49,293 nt of DNA, taken from the NCBI GenBank assembly GCA_002780895.1, contig PEUB01000092.1:1-49293 (forward strand), written 5' to 3'. The notes beneath the pieces were generated by a model. That model did not search any database. It saw only the letters and a list, made by a program, of their open reading frames with translations, and was not told where the DNA came from. This document shows positions 29,824 through 38,579 of the stretch, in pieces (the stretch's first letter is position 1; each line of letters starts with the position of its first letter). This stretch comes from Nitrospirae bacterium CG02_land_8_20_14_3_00_41_53 (GTDB lineage Bacteria; Nitrospirota; Thermodesulfovibrionia; Thermodesulfovibrionales; SM23-35). Made by a program: the position numbers and the translations under genes.

Positions 29824-30891
29824 TTACAAATCATCGATCCGCTCTGTTTCCCTGACTAATTTTACTATCTCAACAGGTATCTCAGATATAGGCAAGACCC
29901 TCCCCGCAGCACCTGCTTTTATTACCTCTGAAGGCATACCGAAGACAACAGCAGTATCCTCTGATTCTGCTATAGTATACCCCCCTCTCTTTTTAATTTC
30001 CAGCATCCCTTCTAATCCATCGCTACCCATACCTGTAAGAACAACTCCCATCGTCTTGGGCCCAAAAACTTCTGCAGCAGATGACATCATCATATCAACT
30101 GATGGTATATATTTATCTGTATTCTTTGATTCTTTAATTGTCGCGACTATCCTTTGCCCTTTTTTTCTAAAAAGCATATGGAAACCACCAGGACAAATAA
30201 GAACCTTACCCCTCTCCACCTCGTCACCGTCTCTTGCTTCCTTTACGCGGACCTTTGAAATTCCATTAAGTCTTTCAGCGAATGAGGCAGTAAAACCCCT
30301 TGGCATATGCTGGCTTATCACAATACCTGCTGGGAAATCGGATGGAAGTCTTGTAAGTATTATCTTGAGTGCAGCAGGTCCACCTGTTGATGCCCCGATA
30401 GCGACGGCTTCTATACCATGTTCCAAACTTTCTGAGGATGTCTGTTGAGTTCTCTCTCCCTCAAGAAGTTTGAGGTTTTTACTCAGTCTATCCATACGAA
30501 AGTCTTTTATCCCCTTCACCTTGCTAAGTAAATCCTTCTCCATGTTCTGAAATTCAACTGAGTTCATCTTTGGAGGCTTTGCTATAAAATCAGCTGCACC
30601 GAGTTCGAGTGCCTTAAATACAGTCTTTGAGTCGGAATACGAGCTGACAATTATCACTGGTGTTGGTCTCTTTTTCATCAGCCATCTGAGGAAACTGAAG
30701 CCATCCATCCCAGGCATCTCAAGGTCTAATGTTATAAGGTCAGGCATGAGTTTAAGGGTCTTTGCCATTGCATCTACGCCGTCTGACGAGATACCTGCCA
30801 CCTCGATGCGAGGGTCTTTCTCGAGCATTTTTCTTATCGTCTGCCTGCTATAGGCAGAGTCATCAACAACAAGAACATTAATCTTAGACAT
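29824..30891 (-). CDS. cheB: Chemotaxis response regulator protein-glutamate methylesterase
   Basis: Receiver plus GASTGGPAALKIILTRLP, ISQHMPRGFTASFAERL, LTGMGSDGLEGM. Confidence 0.96.
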   Translation of the reverse strand: MSKINVLVVDDSAYSRQTIRKMLEKDPRIEVAGISSDGVDAMAKTLKLMPDLITLDLEMPGMDGFSFLRWLMKKRPTPVIIVSSYSDSKTVFKALELGAADFIAKPPKMNSVEFQNMEKDLLSKVKGIKDFRMDRLSKNLKLLEGERTQQTSSESLEHGIEAVAIGASTGGPAALKIILTRLPSDFPAGIVISQHMPRGFTASFAERLNGISKVRVKEARDGDEVERGKVLICPGGFHMLFRKKGQRIVATIKESKNTDKYIPSVDMMMSSAAEVFGPKTMGVVLTGMGSDGLEGMLEIKKRGGYTIAESEDTAVVFGMPSEVIKAGAAGRVLPISEIPVEIVKLVRETERIDDL

Positions 30892-31768
30892 CTCTATGAA
30901 CCCCTTTTTTTATAGGCTTCTGATAAACCATATCATGTTTAAAATGTCTAAGTGTAAAGGCAGTGGATAGATTTATAAGAGATTCAGCATGGCCTAACAG
31001 GAAATAACCTCCATCCATAAGCCTTTCATGGAATATCTCGATAACTTTTTTCCTTGACTGCTGATCAAAATATATTAACACGTTTCTACAGAATATCACA
31101 TCCATTTTGCCTATCAATTTTACCTTGAAAGGGTCAAGAAGATTTAGATAGCTGAAATTTACATGCTGTTTTACACTGTGTGATATCCTGAAAAGGCTGT
31201 CTTCTTCCTTGAAATATTTGTCAATAAAATAAGGCACTGTTGTCCTGAAGGAGTTCTTTCTGTAAATTCCACTTCTTGCAACCTGTAGTACCCTCTGGTT
31301 TATATCACTTCCTAATATCTCTATATCCCAGTCACAAAAATTGCCATTTTCGATCACGAGCATTGCAATAGTATAAGGCTCCTCGCCTGTAGAACAACCT
31401 GCGGACCATATCCTAAGCCTCTTCTTATCTTTATTTATATCCCTGAGCTCAGTCAGTATCTCCTCGCTGAATGTCTCAAGCTGGCTCTGCTCCCTGAAGA
31501 AATATGTCTCATTAACAGTTAGGATGTCTATTATCGATGCGAGTTCTTCGTCACGATTCCTGTCATAAAGCAGATGCCTGAAATAGTCCCTGAAGCTACT
31601 AAAGTGATGGTTCCTCACCCTCCTTGAAAGCCTCTTCTCAAGGAGATACCTTGACTCATCATCGAAATATATTCCAGAGTAATCCCTTATCAAATCCCTT
31701 ATGAGCCTGAATACATCTTCAGGCAGATGTATTAACTCTTCACTTTCAAACACCGAGGCTCTCTTCAA
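30884..31768 (-). CDS. cheR: Chemotaxis protein methyltransferase
   Basis: LRIWSAGCSTGEEPYTIAML; VIFCRNVLIYFDQQSRKKVIEIF; GGYFLLGHAESL. Confidence 0.95.
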   Translation of the reverse strand: MKRASVFESEELIHLPEDVFRLIRDLIRDYSGIYFDDESRYLLEKRLSRRVRNHHFSSFRDYFRHLLYDRNRDEELASIIDILTVNETYFFREQSQLETFSEEILTELRDINKDKKRLRIWSAGCSTGEEPYTIAMLVIENGNFCDWDIEILGSDINQRVLQVARSGIYRKNSFRTTVPYFIDKYFKEEDSLFRISHSVKQHVNFSYLNLLDPFKVKLIGKMDVIFCRNVLIYFDQQSRKKVIEIFHERLMDGGYFLLGHAESLINLSTAFTLRHFKHDMVYQKPIKKGVHRDV

Positions 31769-33734
31769 CCACCTTTTTCACTATAGGGTCCTCTTCAAAG
31801 TCGAGGAGTTTTTCGAGTTCCTTCTTTATAACCACTTTCACTTTCGCCATTTTGCCTAACACCTCAACAGCAGACATCCTGGTCGCCCAATCTTCATCTT
31901 TCAGAAAAGGAATCAATTCTTCCTCTACATCATTAAAGGATGAAAGTGCTTTTATTGCGGTTCTTCTGACCTCTCTGTCCTCAGAAACAAGCATCCGGAG
32001 TAAAGCAGATCTTGCCTCGTCTCCACCTATCTTGCTTAAAGACTCTATTGCTGTTGCTACAACAAAACCATTTTTATCAGATAGTAGCTCTATAAGGAGT
32101 TTAACCGCCCTTGCATCTTTGAGCATACCGAGGGCATTTGAGACCGCAACCCTTACAGAGTCGTCTGAATCAGAAAGAAGAAGAGATAGGGACTCGAAGA
32201 TACCTTTACCACCAATATGGCCAAGGCTGAGGGCTGATAATACCCTTATGTCAGGCTCCTCATCTGTAAGCGCAAGGATGAGAAATCTAATGGACTCTTC
32301 TGTTTTAAGATGAGAAAAGGCATCAACAACAGCCTTCCTTACACCAATATTCCCATCCTTAAGTGTAAATCCCAATGCCGGCACCGCCTCAGTAGTGCCT
32401 ATTCTTCCAAGCAGCACAGCCGCATTTTTCCTCAGTGCCGGGTTTGCACTATCAAGTAAATATATTAGTTCAGAGACAGAAAGACCTGACCTTAGATTTG
32501 AAAGTGCATCAACTGCAGCCTCTTGCACATCCTCATATTGATCAGCTAAAAGTCTTTTTATAGGACTTATAGCTTTAAAATTATTGAGTTTTGAAATTGC
32601 TATTACAGCAAGAGAGCGGATATGTCCATCCTCGTTTCCCAGCAGCTTTTCAAGGGTGTCGTAGTAAACAGGAGAGGCTATTCTACCAGCAACCTCGCAT
32701 ATGAACCTTTTCTGGTAAAGGTTATCTGTATCAAAAAGCTTGAGCAGAGATTCTGGTCTGTCCTTGCCTATAAAGACAAGCGCTTTTTTGACATCTTCTT
32801 TGAATTTTTCGTCTTGTGATAGCTCAAGGAGGGGATTGTATGCCCGTTCATCTTTCATCAGGCCGAGTATGAGTATCGCAGATATTCTCACATCAGGTTT
32901 TTTTGACCACGCATGAGTAACGAGTATATCCAGGACCCGATCGCCAAGAAGCCTTTTTATCTCACCTGTTATAAATTCCTCGCTAAGACCTTTATGATAA
33001 AATCTTTCAATTCCCCGAAGGGCGTCTTCCTGTATAGTCTTTGAAGAATCCTCTATAAGGGGGACTACATATCTAAGCGTCTCGGGGTCAGCAATAAGAC
33101 TCAGGGCCTTTATAGCGGGTTCCCTGAGTGTCTTCTTATCCAGTGCCTTTATTAATGATGAGATTGCCTTCCTGTCTCCGATCCTGCCGAGTGCATCAGC
33201 AGCAGGATAGGCTGTCCATATGTCGCCACTTTCGAGTATCTCTATCAGGGCATCTACAACAGATGATTCACCTGCCTTGCCGATATGCTCTATAGCTGTA
33301 GCCCGTACATTTTCATCTTCATCCTTTAATGCATCGAACATGAGTGGCAGGGACCTGCTATCCTTCAATTCCCCCAAGATGTCTATAATGAATTTTCTTA
33401 CATCCTTATTAGGTGTATTGAATGCCTCGATTAAAAAAAGCATTGCCTTTTTATTAAGCCTCACAAGCGCTTCTATCGCGGAATTCCTTGCGCCTGCATT
33501 GTCTTCACGGTAAAGAAGATTTATTAATCCTTCTATGTACGTCTCGACCGGATGCTCCTCGAGAAGTATATCTGCAGCCGTGTTCCTGACCCTCCAACTC
33601 ACGTCCTCCATAGCGCTCAGGAGCAAATTTACATAAATATCACCAGACCTTCCCCTGAGGCTCTTAATGACATCCCTCCTGACCTCAACATCATCGTCTT
33701 TAAGTAGGCTTTCCAGATCCTGCATCTTCTTCAA
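31746..33734 (-). CDS. HEAT-repeat protein (PBS lyase-type repeats) in the che operon
   Basis: 662 aa of about 30-residue repeats such as ALKDEDENVRATAIEHIGKAGESSVVDALIEIL. Confidence 0.92.
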   Translation of the reverse strand: MKKMQDLESLLKDDDVEVRRDVIKSLRGRSGDIYVNLLLSAMEDVSWRVRNTAADILLEEHPVETYIEGLINLLYREDNAGARNSAIEALVRLNKKAMLFLIEAFNTPNKDVRKFIIDILGELKDSRSLPLMFDALKDEDENVRATAIEHIGKAGESSVVDALIEILESGDIWTAYPAADALGRIGDRKAISSLIKALDKKTLREPAIKALSLIADPETLRYVVPLIEDSSKTIQEDALRGIERFYHKGLSEEFITGEIKRLLGDRVLDILVTHAWSKKPDVRISAILILGLMKDERAYNPLLELSQDEKFKEDVKKALVFIGKDRPESLLKLFDTDNLYQKRFICEVAGRIASPVYYDTLEKLLGNEDGHIRSLAVIAISKLNNFKAISPIKRLLADQYEDVQEAAVDALSNLRSGLSVSELIYLLDSANPALRKNAAVLLGRIGTTEAVPALGFTLKDGNIGVRKAVVDAFSHLKTEESIRFLILALTDEEPDIRVLSALSLGHIGGKGIFESLSLLLSDSDDSVRVAVSNALGMLKDARAVKLLIELLSDKNGFVVATAIESLSKIGGDEARSALLRMLVSEDREVRRTAIKALSSFNDVEEELIPFLKDEDWATRMSAVEVLGKMAKVKVVIKKELEKLLDFEEDPIVKKVVEESLGV

Positions 33735-34179
33735 AAATCCCTTCTGATTCCTTTAGTATTATCTTCTCCTCTGATGTAAGGAGATCATCTATGTTAAGAA
33801 GAATTATTATTCTGTCACCTTTTTTCCCCAGACCGGTAAGATACTTTCTTTTTAACCCCTTAAATATAGACGGTGGGCCTATTATCTCTTCAGTGGTGAG
33901 GGAAATTATCTCTTTTATCTCATCTACGAGAAGACCGATTTTCTCGCTATCGTACTGTACTATAATTATACGCTCCTTTTTTACAGAGGGCTGAAAGCCA
34001 AACCGCTTTCTGAGATCAAGAAGAGGTATTACCTCACTCCTAACAGTTATAACACCGGATAGAAAATCGGGAAGTTCAGGCAGCGAATGTATCTTTTGTG
34101 TCTTAAGGATTTCAACAATCCTGTTGATTTCGACACCAAAATCTTCTCCGCCGATCTTAAATACAGCAAACTTTTTCAC
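33700..34179 (-). CDS. cheW: CheW-domain protein (copy 1)
   Basis: FAVFKIGGEDFGVEINRIVEILKTQKIHSLPELPDFLSGVITVRSEVIPLLDLRKRF. Confidence 0.92.
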   Translation of the reverse strand: MKKFAVFKIGGEDFGVEINRIVEILKTQKIHSLPELPDFLSGVITVRSEVIPLLDLRKRFGFQPSVKKERIIIVQYDSEKIGLLVDEIKEIISLTTEEIIGPPSIFKGLKRKYLTGLGKKGDRIIILLNIDDLLTSEEKIILKESEGIFEEDAGSGKPT

Positions 34180-34223
34180 CCCATCTCCTTTTTACCTTTC
34201 AACTAACTTTCTTAACCCTGCTT

Positions 34224-37121
34224 TTATATCAAACCTAACCTTGACATCATATTCCTTACATTTGCATATTCAGCGTCAGATGCCTCTTCAAATCCAGTGT
34301 AACGTCCATATATAGAACCGAGGACTGAAGAACCTTCAGGTGTTGCGTCTGTCAGCGCTGTGAGTGCCGCCCTTATGGAAGCTTTATCCCTTTCAGACAA
34401 GGCCTTGCTGACGCATATACTGAATCCTGGTAAATCTTCAGAGAATTTAATTATCTTGATAGCTTTGTCCCTGAACTTATATGCTATGCTCTCTGTTACA
34501 CCACCAGCGTCAAAGTTACCTTTAAGTACTGCATTTAATACTGCCTCGTGAGGACCGAGATAATCGTAATAAAGTAAATCCTTCAGGTCTATTCCAGCCT
34601 CAAAAAGCATAATCCTTGGTGCTATATAATTGGACAATGAGTGCGGATCTCCAAAGGCAAATGTATGTCCTTTGATGTCTTCAACAGAATTTATATTACT
34701 GTCACTCTTCGCTATAATTACTGAATGATAAGATGATTTCCCTTCTGTCAATGCCTTTACAAGCACATCAACTCCATATTTCTTATTCGCTTCTATATAA
34801 GTGGTTGGCGTCATAAAACAGAGGTGTGTCATGCCTTGACCTATGTCTCTTATGGCGCCCTCGTAATCAGATACCGCTCTCAATTCAATCCTCTTACCGA
34901 TTTTTTTACTAAGGTATTCGGCGAGCGGGTTGAATTTTTTTAATACCTCGACAGGTGATTCACCACCAATAGGCTCAATCCCAAACCCTATAACATCGGC
35001 AGGCGCACTGACAGCTAAACTCTCTTCTAATAACTTAATCCCTTGCATCTCCTTAGTTACAAGTTCAGTGTTTCTGAATAAACCTTTTAGTGATCGGTTA
35101 ATATCGAATACGATGTTCATATTTGCCTTTGGAATATCCTTTATCTTCTCGATAGACCTGAATATCTGGCTCGAACCTGACTTCTGCTCATTAACAGCCC
35201 TGGCAATTTTCTGACTCTTCTCTGACACAAGCTCTATTGCCTCAGATATCTGCTTGGTATTTGTTAGTTGTTCACCAGTTGCTGCCTTAACATGATTAGC
35301 AACATCCCTCATCTTCTCTGTAGCCTTAGTGAGAAGAAGGGCGCCCTTGCTTTGCTCCGAGGTAGCCTTTGCAACCTGAGCTACCATATTTTTTACCTTT
35401 TCCATGGCCTCTGAAACAAGCCTTGTTGCCCTTGCCTGTTCAGCTGTTGAACGCTCGATAGAAAAGGCCATCTCTGCTGATTGTTTAGAGCTCTCTACTA
35501 TCTTCCTCAGGGCATCTCCTGCGTCCTTCGTAACCTTGAAACCCTCCTCTACAGACCTGAGACCTTCATCCATTGCGAGGATAGCATCTCTAACTTCTTG
35601 CTGTACAGCCTGAATAAGTGAGGCTATCTCATGCGTTGAGAAGGATGTCCTCTCCGCAAGATCTTTTATTTCATCAGCAACAACCGAAAAACCCTTGCCA
35701 TGCTCGCCTGCCTGTGCAGCGAGTATGGCTGCATTCAGGGCAAGCAGTGTTGTCTGGTCTGTTACATCATCTATAACATTTAAGATCTTGCCTATTTCAT
35801 CTGACCTCCCACCAAGTTTTCTCATATAATTGGCTGTTTTTTCGACTGATGATTTGATGTTCTGCATTCCTTCTATTGTCTTTTCCACTGAAGCCATCCC
35901 GAATGTGGAGGCATCATTTTTAACCTTTTCCGATAGCATCGCAGATTCTTTGGCACTCTGCTCCACTTCTTTAACAGAAGAAGAAATCTCTTCTGCAGCA
36001 GCAAGTGTCTCTTCTGATGCTGCAGCAAGATCTTCTGCCTTATTGGCTACTTCTTTTATTGTTGCAGACAGTTCTTCGATGGAGGCTGACGTTGAATCAA
36101 CCGTTGTTGAGAGTTCCTGCGCGCTGTTTGCAACCTGACTTATGCTCGTGACCATTTCTTCCATCGAGGCTGCCGTCTCTTCTGTAGAGGTTGCAAGACG
36201 GTCTGTGCTGCCTGAAATCTCTGCTGCTGCTGAATTCATCTGTTCTATAGAAGTCGCTATATTTGCTATTGCTTCTGATTCAAGCTTTGTGCCTTCTGAA
36301 ACTTTCTTGAATTCGACTTCTACTTTTGCGGCAACGTCCGAAGCCCGTTTTGAGCCGTTCTTAACCCTAAGAAGAATACTTCCGAGAGCCTTCACAGATG
36401 TATTGATAGCCTTACTCAGCCTTCCTATCTCATCACTTGTCGTAATATTCAAACTGAGAGATAGGTCTCCATCAGCTAATGATTTAGCAGCTTTTTCGAT
36501 AGTATGTAATGGCACTATCACAAGCTTCCTTAATATAATCCAGAAAAAAAAGGTGCTTACAGCAATGCCAATTATCGAGATGATTGTAGTCCATAAGATA
36601 AAATTCATACTCTTTCCATAAATCTTTTCGAGGGATATTGCAACCTTAACACCGCCTAATATAGCACCTTCCTGGGCATGACATCCCTTACAATAAGGAG
36701 CGTTTTCGAGCGGTTTATAAAAAACAAGAGACTTCTCAGATTTATAAGATAGTGGAGTATTTTTAGCAGAAAGGGCCTGCATGACAGATGATTCGGTTGC
36801 TGGTGAATCTTTCTTAAATGCCTCTTTGCCTTGTAAATTTAATATCTTAATATCCTCAATCCCTTTTACAGTTTTTAGGCCATCAATAATCTGTTTCGAT
36901 ATCGCTGCCTTTTTTTCAACAGACTCATGCATTACCCGGGTAATATCCATTGCGACAATTGTAGCTGTTGCGTCCAAATTTTCTTCGGCTGTAGAATAAA
37001 GATTGTCTCTTACGCGAAAAGATAAAATGCCAGCCCACAGGATGCCAACTACCAAGAGCGATATGACAAAAACCATATACTTTACTTCGAGTCTTTCTCT
37101 TACAAGCCTTACAATCTTCAT
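34224..37121 (-). CDS. Methyl-accepting chemotaxis protein with periplasmic CxxCH motif, HAMP, MCP signalling domain and C-terminal PhnD-like substrate-binding domain
   Basis: 965 aa; TM1, YCKGCHAQEG, TM2 FILWTTIISIIGIAVSTFFFWIIL, HAMP, NAAILAAQAGEHGKGFSVVADEIKDLAERT; C-terminal NPLAEYLSKKIGKRIELRAVSDYEGAIRDIGQGMTHLCFMTPTTYIEA. Confidence 0.92.
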   Translation of the reverse strand: MKIVRLVRERLEVKYMVFVISLLVVGILWAGILSFRVRDNLYSTAEENLDATATIVAMDITRVMHESVEKKAAISKQIIDGLKTVKGIEDIKILNLQGKEAFKKDSPATESSVMQALSAKNTPLSYKSEKSLVFYKPLENAPYCKGCHAQEGAILGGVKVAISLEKIYGKSMNFILWTTIISIIGIAVSTFFFWIILRKLVIVPLHTIEKAAKSLADGDLSLSLNITTSDEIGRLSKAINTSVKALGSILLRVKNGSKRASDVAAKVEVEFKKVSEGTKLESEAIANIATSIEQMNSAAAEISGSTDRLATSTEETAASMEEMVTSISQVANSAQELSTTVDSTSASIEELSATIKEVANKAEDLAAASEETLAAAEEISSSVKEVEQSAKESAMLSEKVKNDASTFGMASVEKTIEGMQNIKSSVEKTANYMRKLGGRSDEIGKILNVIDDVTDQTTLLALNAAILAAQAGEHGKGFSVVADEIKDLAERTSFSTHEIASLIQAVQQEVRDAILAMDEGLRSVEEGFKVTKDAGDALRKIVESSKQSAEMAFSIERSTAEQARATRLVSEAMEKVKNMVAQVAKATSEQSKGALLLTKATEKMRDVANHVKAATGEQLTNTKQISEAIELVSEKSQKIARAVNEQKSGSSQIFRSIEKIKDIPKANMNIVFDINRSLKGLFRNTELVTKEMQGIKLLEESLAVSAPADVIGFGIEPIGGESPVEVLKKFNPLAEYLSKKIGKRIELRAVSDYEGAIRDIGQGMTHLCFMTPTTYIEANKKYGVDVLVKALTEGKSSYHSVIIAKSDSNINSVEDIKGHTFAFGDPHSLSNYIAPRIMLFEAGIDLKDLLYYDYLGPHEAVLNAVLKGNFDAGGVTESIAYKFRDKAIKIIKFSEDLPGFSICVSKALSERDKASIRAALTALTDATPEGSSVLGSIYGRYTGFEEASDAEYANVRNMMSRLGLI

Positions 37122-37144
37122 AAAGTCCTCCTAATCACTACCCT

Positions 37145-37780
37145 TTAAATCTTTATTGCATCTTCCATGTGTATTATTGATATGAAACGCTTATCTATTA
37201 CAGCTACACCCTCAATAAATCTAATTTCTGTTTCTGTAAGATGAGAAGGTGGTGGTAAGATTTCAGTCTTTGCAATGCGAACAACACCCAGAACCTTGTC
37301 TATTACTGCGCCAATTGGTCCTTTGGTCCCTTTGATTATCAATATCTTTCCCCTGTGGTCAATGTCTGAAGGTTTGTCTTTAAGGAAAAGTTTGGTCTTG
37401 AGGTCTATCACAGGAATAACCTTGCCCCTGAGCGAGGTTATTCCAAGGAGATAGTTCGGCATCTTTGGAACCATTGTTATCCTCTGATATCTTCGTATTT
37501 CCTCGAGCTCAGAGATTCTGAAGGCAAATTCTTCCTTCAAAAGGCTGAAGGTGAGTATCTCGATTATATCGGTTTCTTCTTTTATTTCAGTGTCTACCTT
37601 TTTTACTTTGTGGTCTGTAGTCTGGAGTTCGTAGTCTGGAGTCTGGACCTCGGGGCTTTCACCCCCACCCTTCCCCTCCCCCCTCGAGGGAGAGGGATGG
37701 GTGGGGGGGCTGACTTCTGACTTTTGAGTATCGGCTGTTTCTGTGTCTTTCAGCTTTTTCCTAATTTTCGCGATATCCAT
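37145..37780 (-). CDS. cheW: CheW-domain protein (copy 2) with N-terminal extension carrying a repeat-derived insert
   Basis: FSLLKEEFAFRISELEEIRRYQRITMVPKMPNYLLGITSLRGKVIPVIDLKTKL. Confidence 0.9.
   Translation of the reverse strand: MDIAKIRKKLKDTETADTQKSEVSPPTHPSPSRGEGKGGGESPEVQTPDYELQTTDHKVKKVDTEIKEETDIIEILTFSLLKEEFAFRISELEEIRRYQRITMVPKMPNYLLGITSLRGKVIPVIDLKTKLFLKDKPSDIDHRGKILIIKGTKGPIGAVIDKVLGVVRIAKTEILPPPSHLTETEIRFIEGVAVIDKRFISIIHMEDAIKI
37613..37710. repeat. Compound intragenic element: heptamer array (GTCTGGA)x5 plus family B palindrome
   Basis: 37613-37647 gtctgtagtctggagttcgtagtctggagtctgga; 37659-37710 tcacccccacccttcccctcccccctcgagggagagggatgggtggggggg; encodes QKSEVSPPTHPSPSRGEGKGGGESPEVQTPDYELQTTDHK. 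Confidence 0.88.
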
Positions 37781-38579
37781 TCAAGCCGAGCTCCTTTGCT
37801 GCATCTTTAATAAGAGATTCGTCTATAATCCGCAGTTCTTTACCAAATCCATCAAGAAGGGCAGAGGTAGCAAGACTGTTTATCACCCTCGGTATCCCGC
37901 ATGAGTATTGATAAAGTCGTTTCAGGGCTCCGTCTGTAAACAGAGTCTCTTCCATACCCGATACCCTTAATCTGTGCTCTACATAGCCTCTTATGTCACT
38001 TTCAGTTAAGGGTCTAAGATGATAGAAAAGCCCTATCCTCTGCCTTAATGGGAGATATGTCTTGTGGTTCAACCTCCTCCTCAAGTCTGTCTGGCCGACA
38101 AGTATAAGGCTGAGAAGGTTTGTGTAGTCAAGCTGGAAGTTCGTAAGGAGCCTTATCTCCTCAAAGGTATCCTTATTAGGTATCAGCTGTGCCTCGTCTA
38201 TTATAATTACCGGGGATATCCCTGTCTCGTAGTCCTTGTAGACCTTTTCATAAATTGTATCAAGCAGGTTGTCCTTAAAATTGTAAGGGACATCCATATT
38301 AAAACGCTTTGCAACTGTCCTCAAAAATTGAACTGGCGTAAGTCGCGGATTTATTATAAGTATTACCCTGTACTTTTCGCCGAGGGAATCCATCAGTGCC
38401 CGCGTAAGTGTAGTCTTGCCACTGCCGACCTCTCCTGTAAGCAAGATTAACTCCTTCTCCTCAACAGCATATTGCAACCTCGCCAGTGCCTCCTCATGAT
38501 TCTTGCTTAGAAAAAGGAATTTCGGGTCAGGTGTCTTAGTAAAAGGTCTCTGCTTTAACCCGTAGAATTCCTCATACAT
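37761..38579 (-). CDS. ExeA/GspA-like AAA+ ATPase
   Basis: MYEEFYGLKQRPFTKTPDPKFLFLSKNHEEALARLQYAVEEKELILLTGEVGSGKTTLTRAL; VIIIDEAQ; no C-terminal peptidoglycan-binding domain. Confidence 0.9.
   Translation of the reverse strand: MYEEFYGLKQRPFTKTPDPKFLFLSKNHEEALARLQYAVEEKELILLTGEVGSGKTTLTRALMDSLGEKYRVILIINPRLTPVQFLRTVAKRFNMDVPYNFKDNLLDTIYEKVYKDYETGISPVIIIDEAQLIPNKDTFEEIRLLTNFQLDYTNLLSLILVGQTDLRRRLNHKTYLPLRQRIGLFYHLRPLTESDIRGYVEHRLRVSGMEETLFTDGALKRLYQYSCGIPRVINSLATSALLDGFGKELRIIDESLIKDAAKELGLNGYREN

Noticed and set aside
36142-36621. 159-aa plus-strand ORF antisense to the MCP (also 35830..36138, 31852..32313, 38064..38450, 40614..40931, 15155..15676)
   Set aside because: Shadow ORFs with serine/leucine-rich low-complexity translations, fully antisense to well-supported genes and with no recognisable domains.
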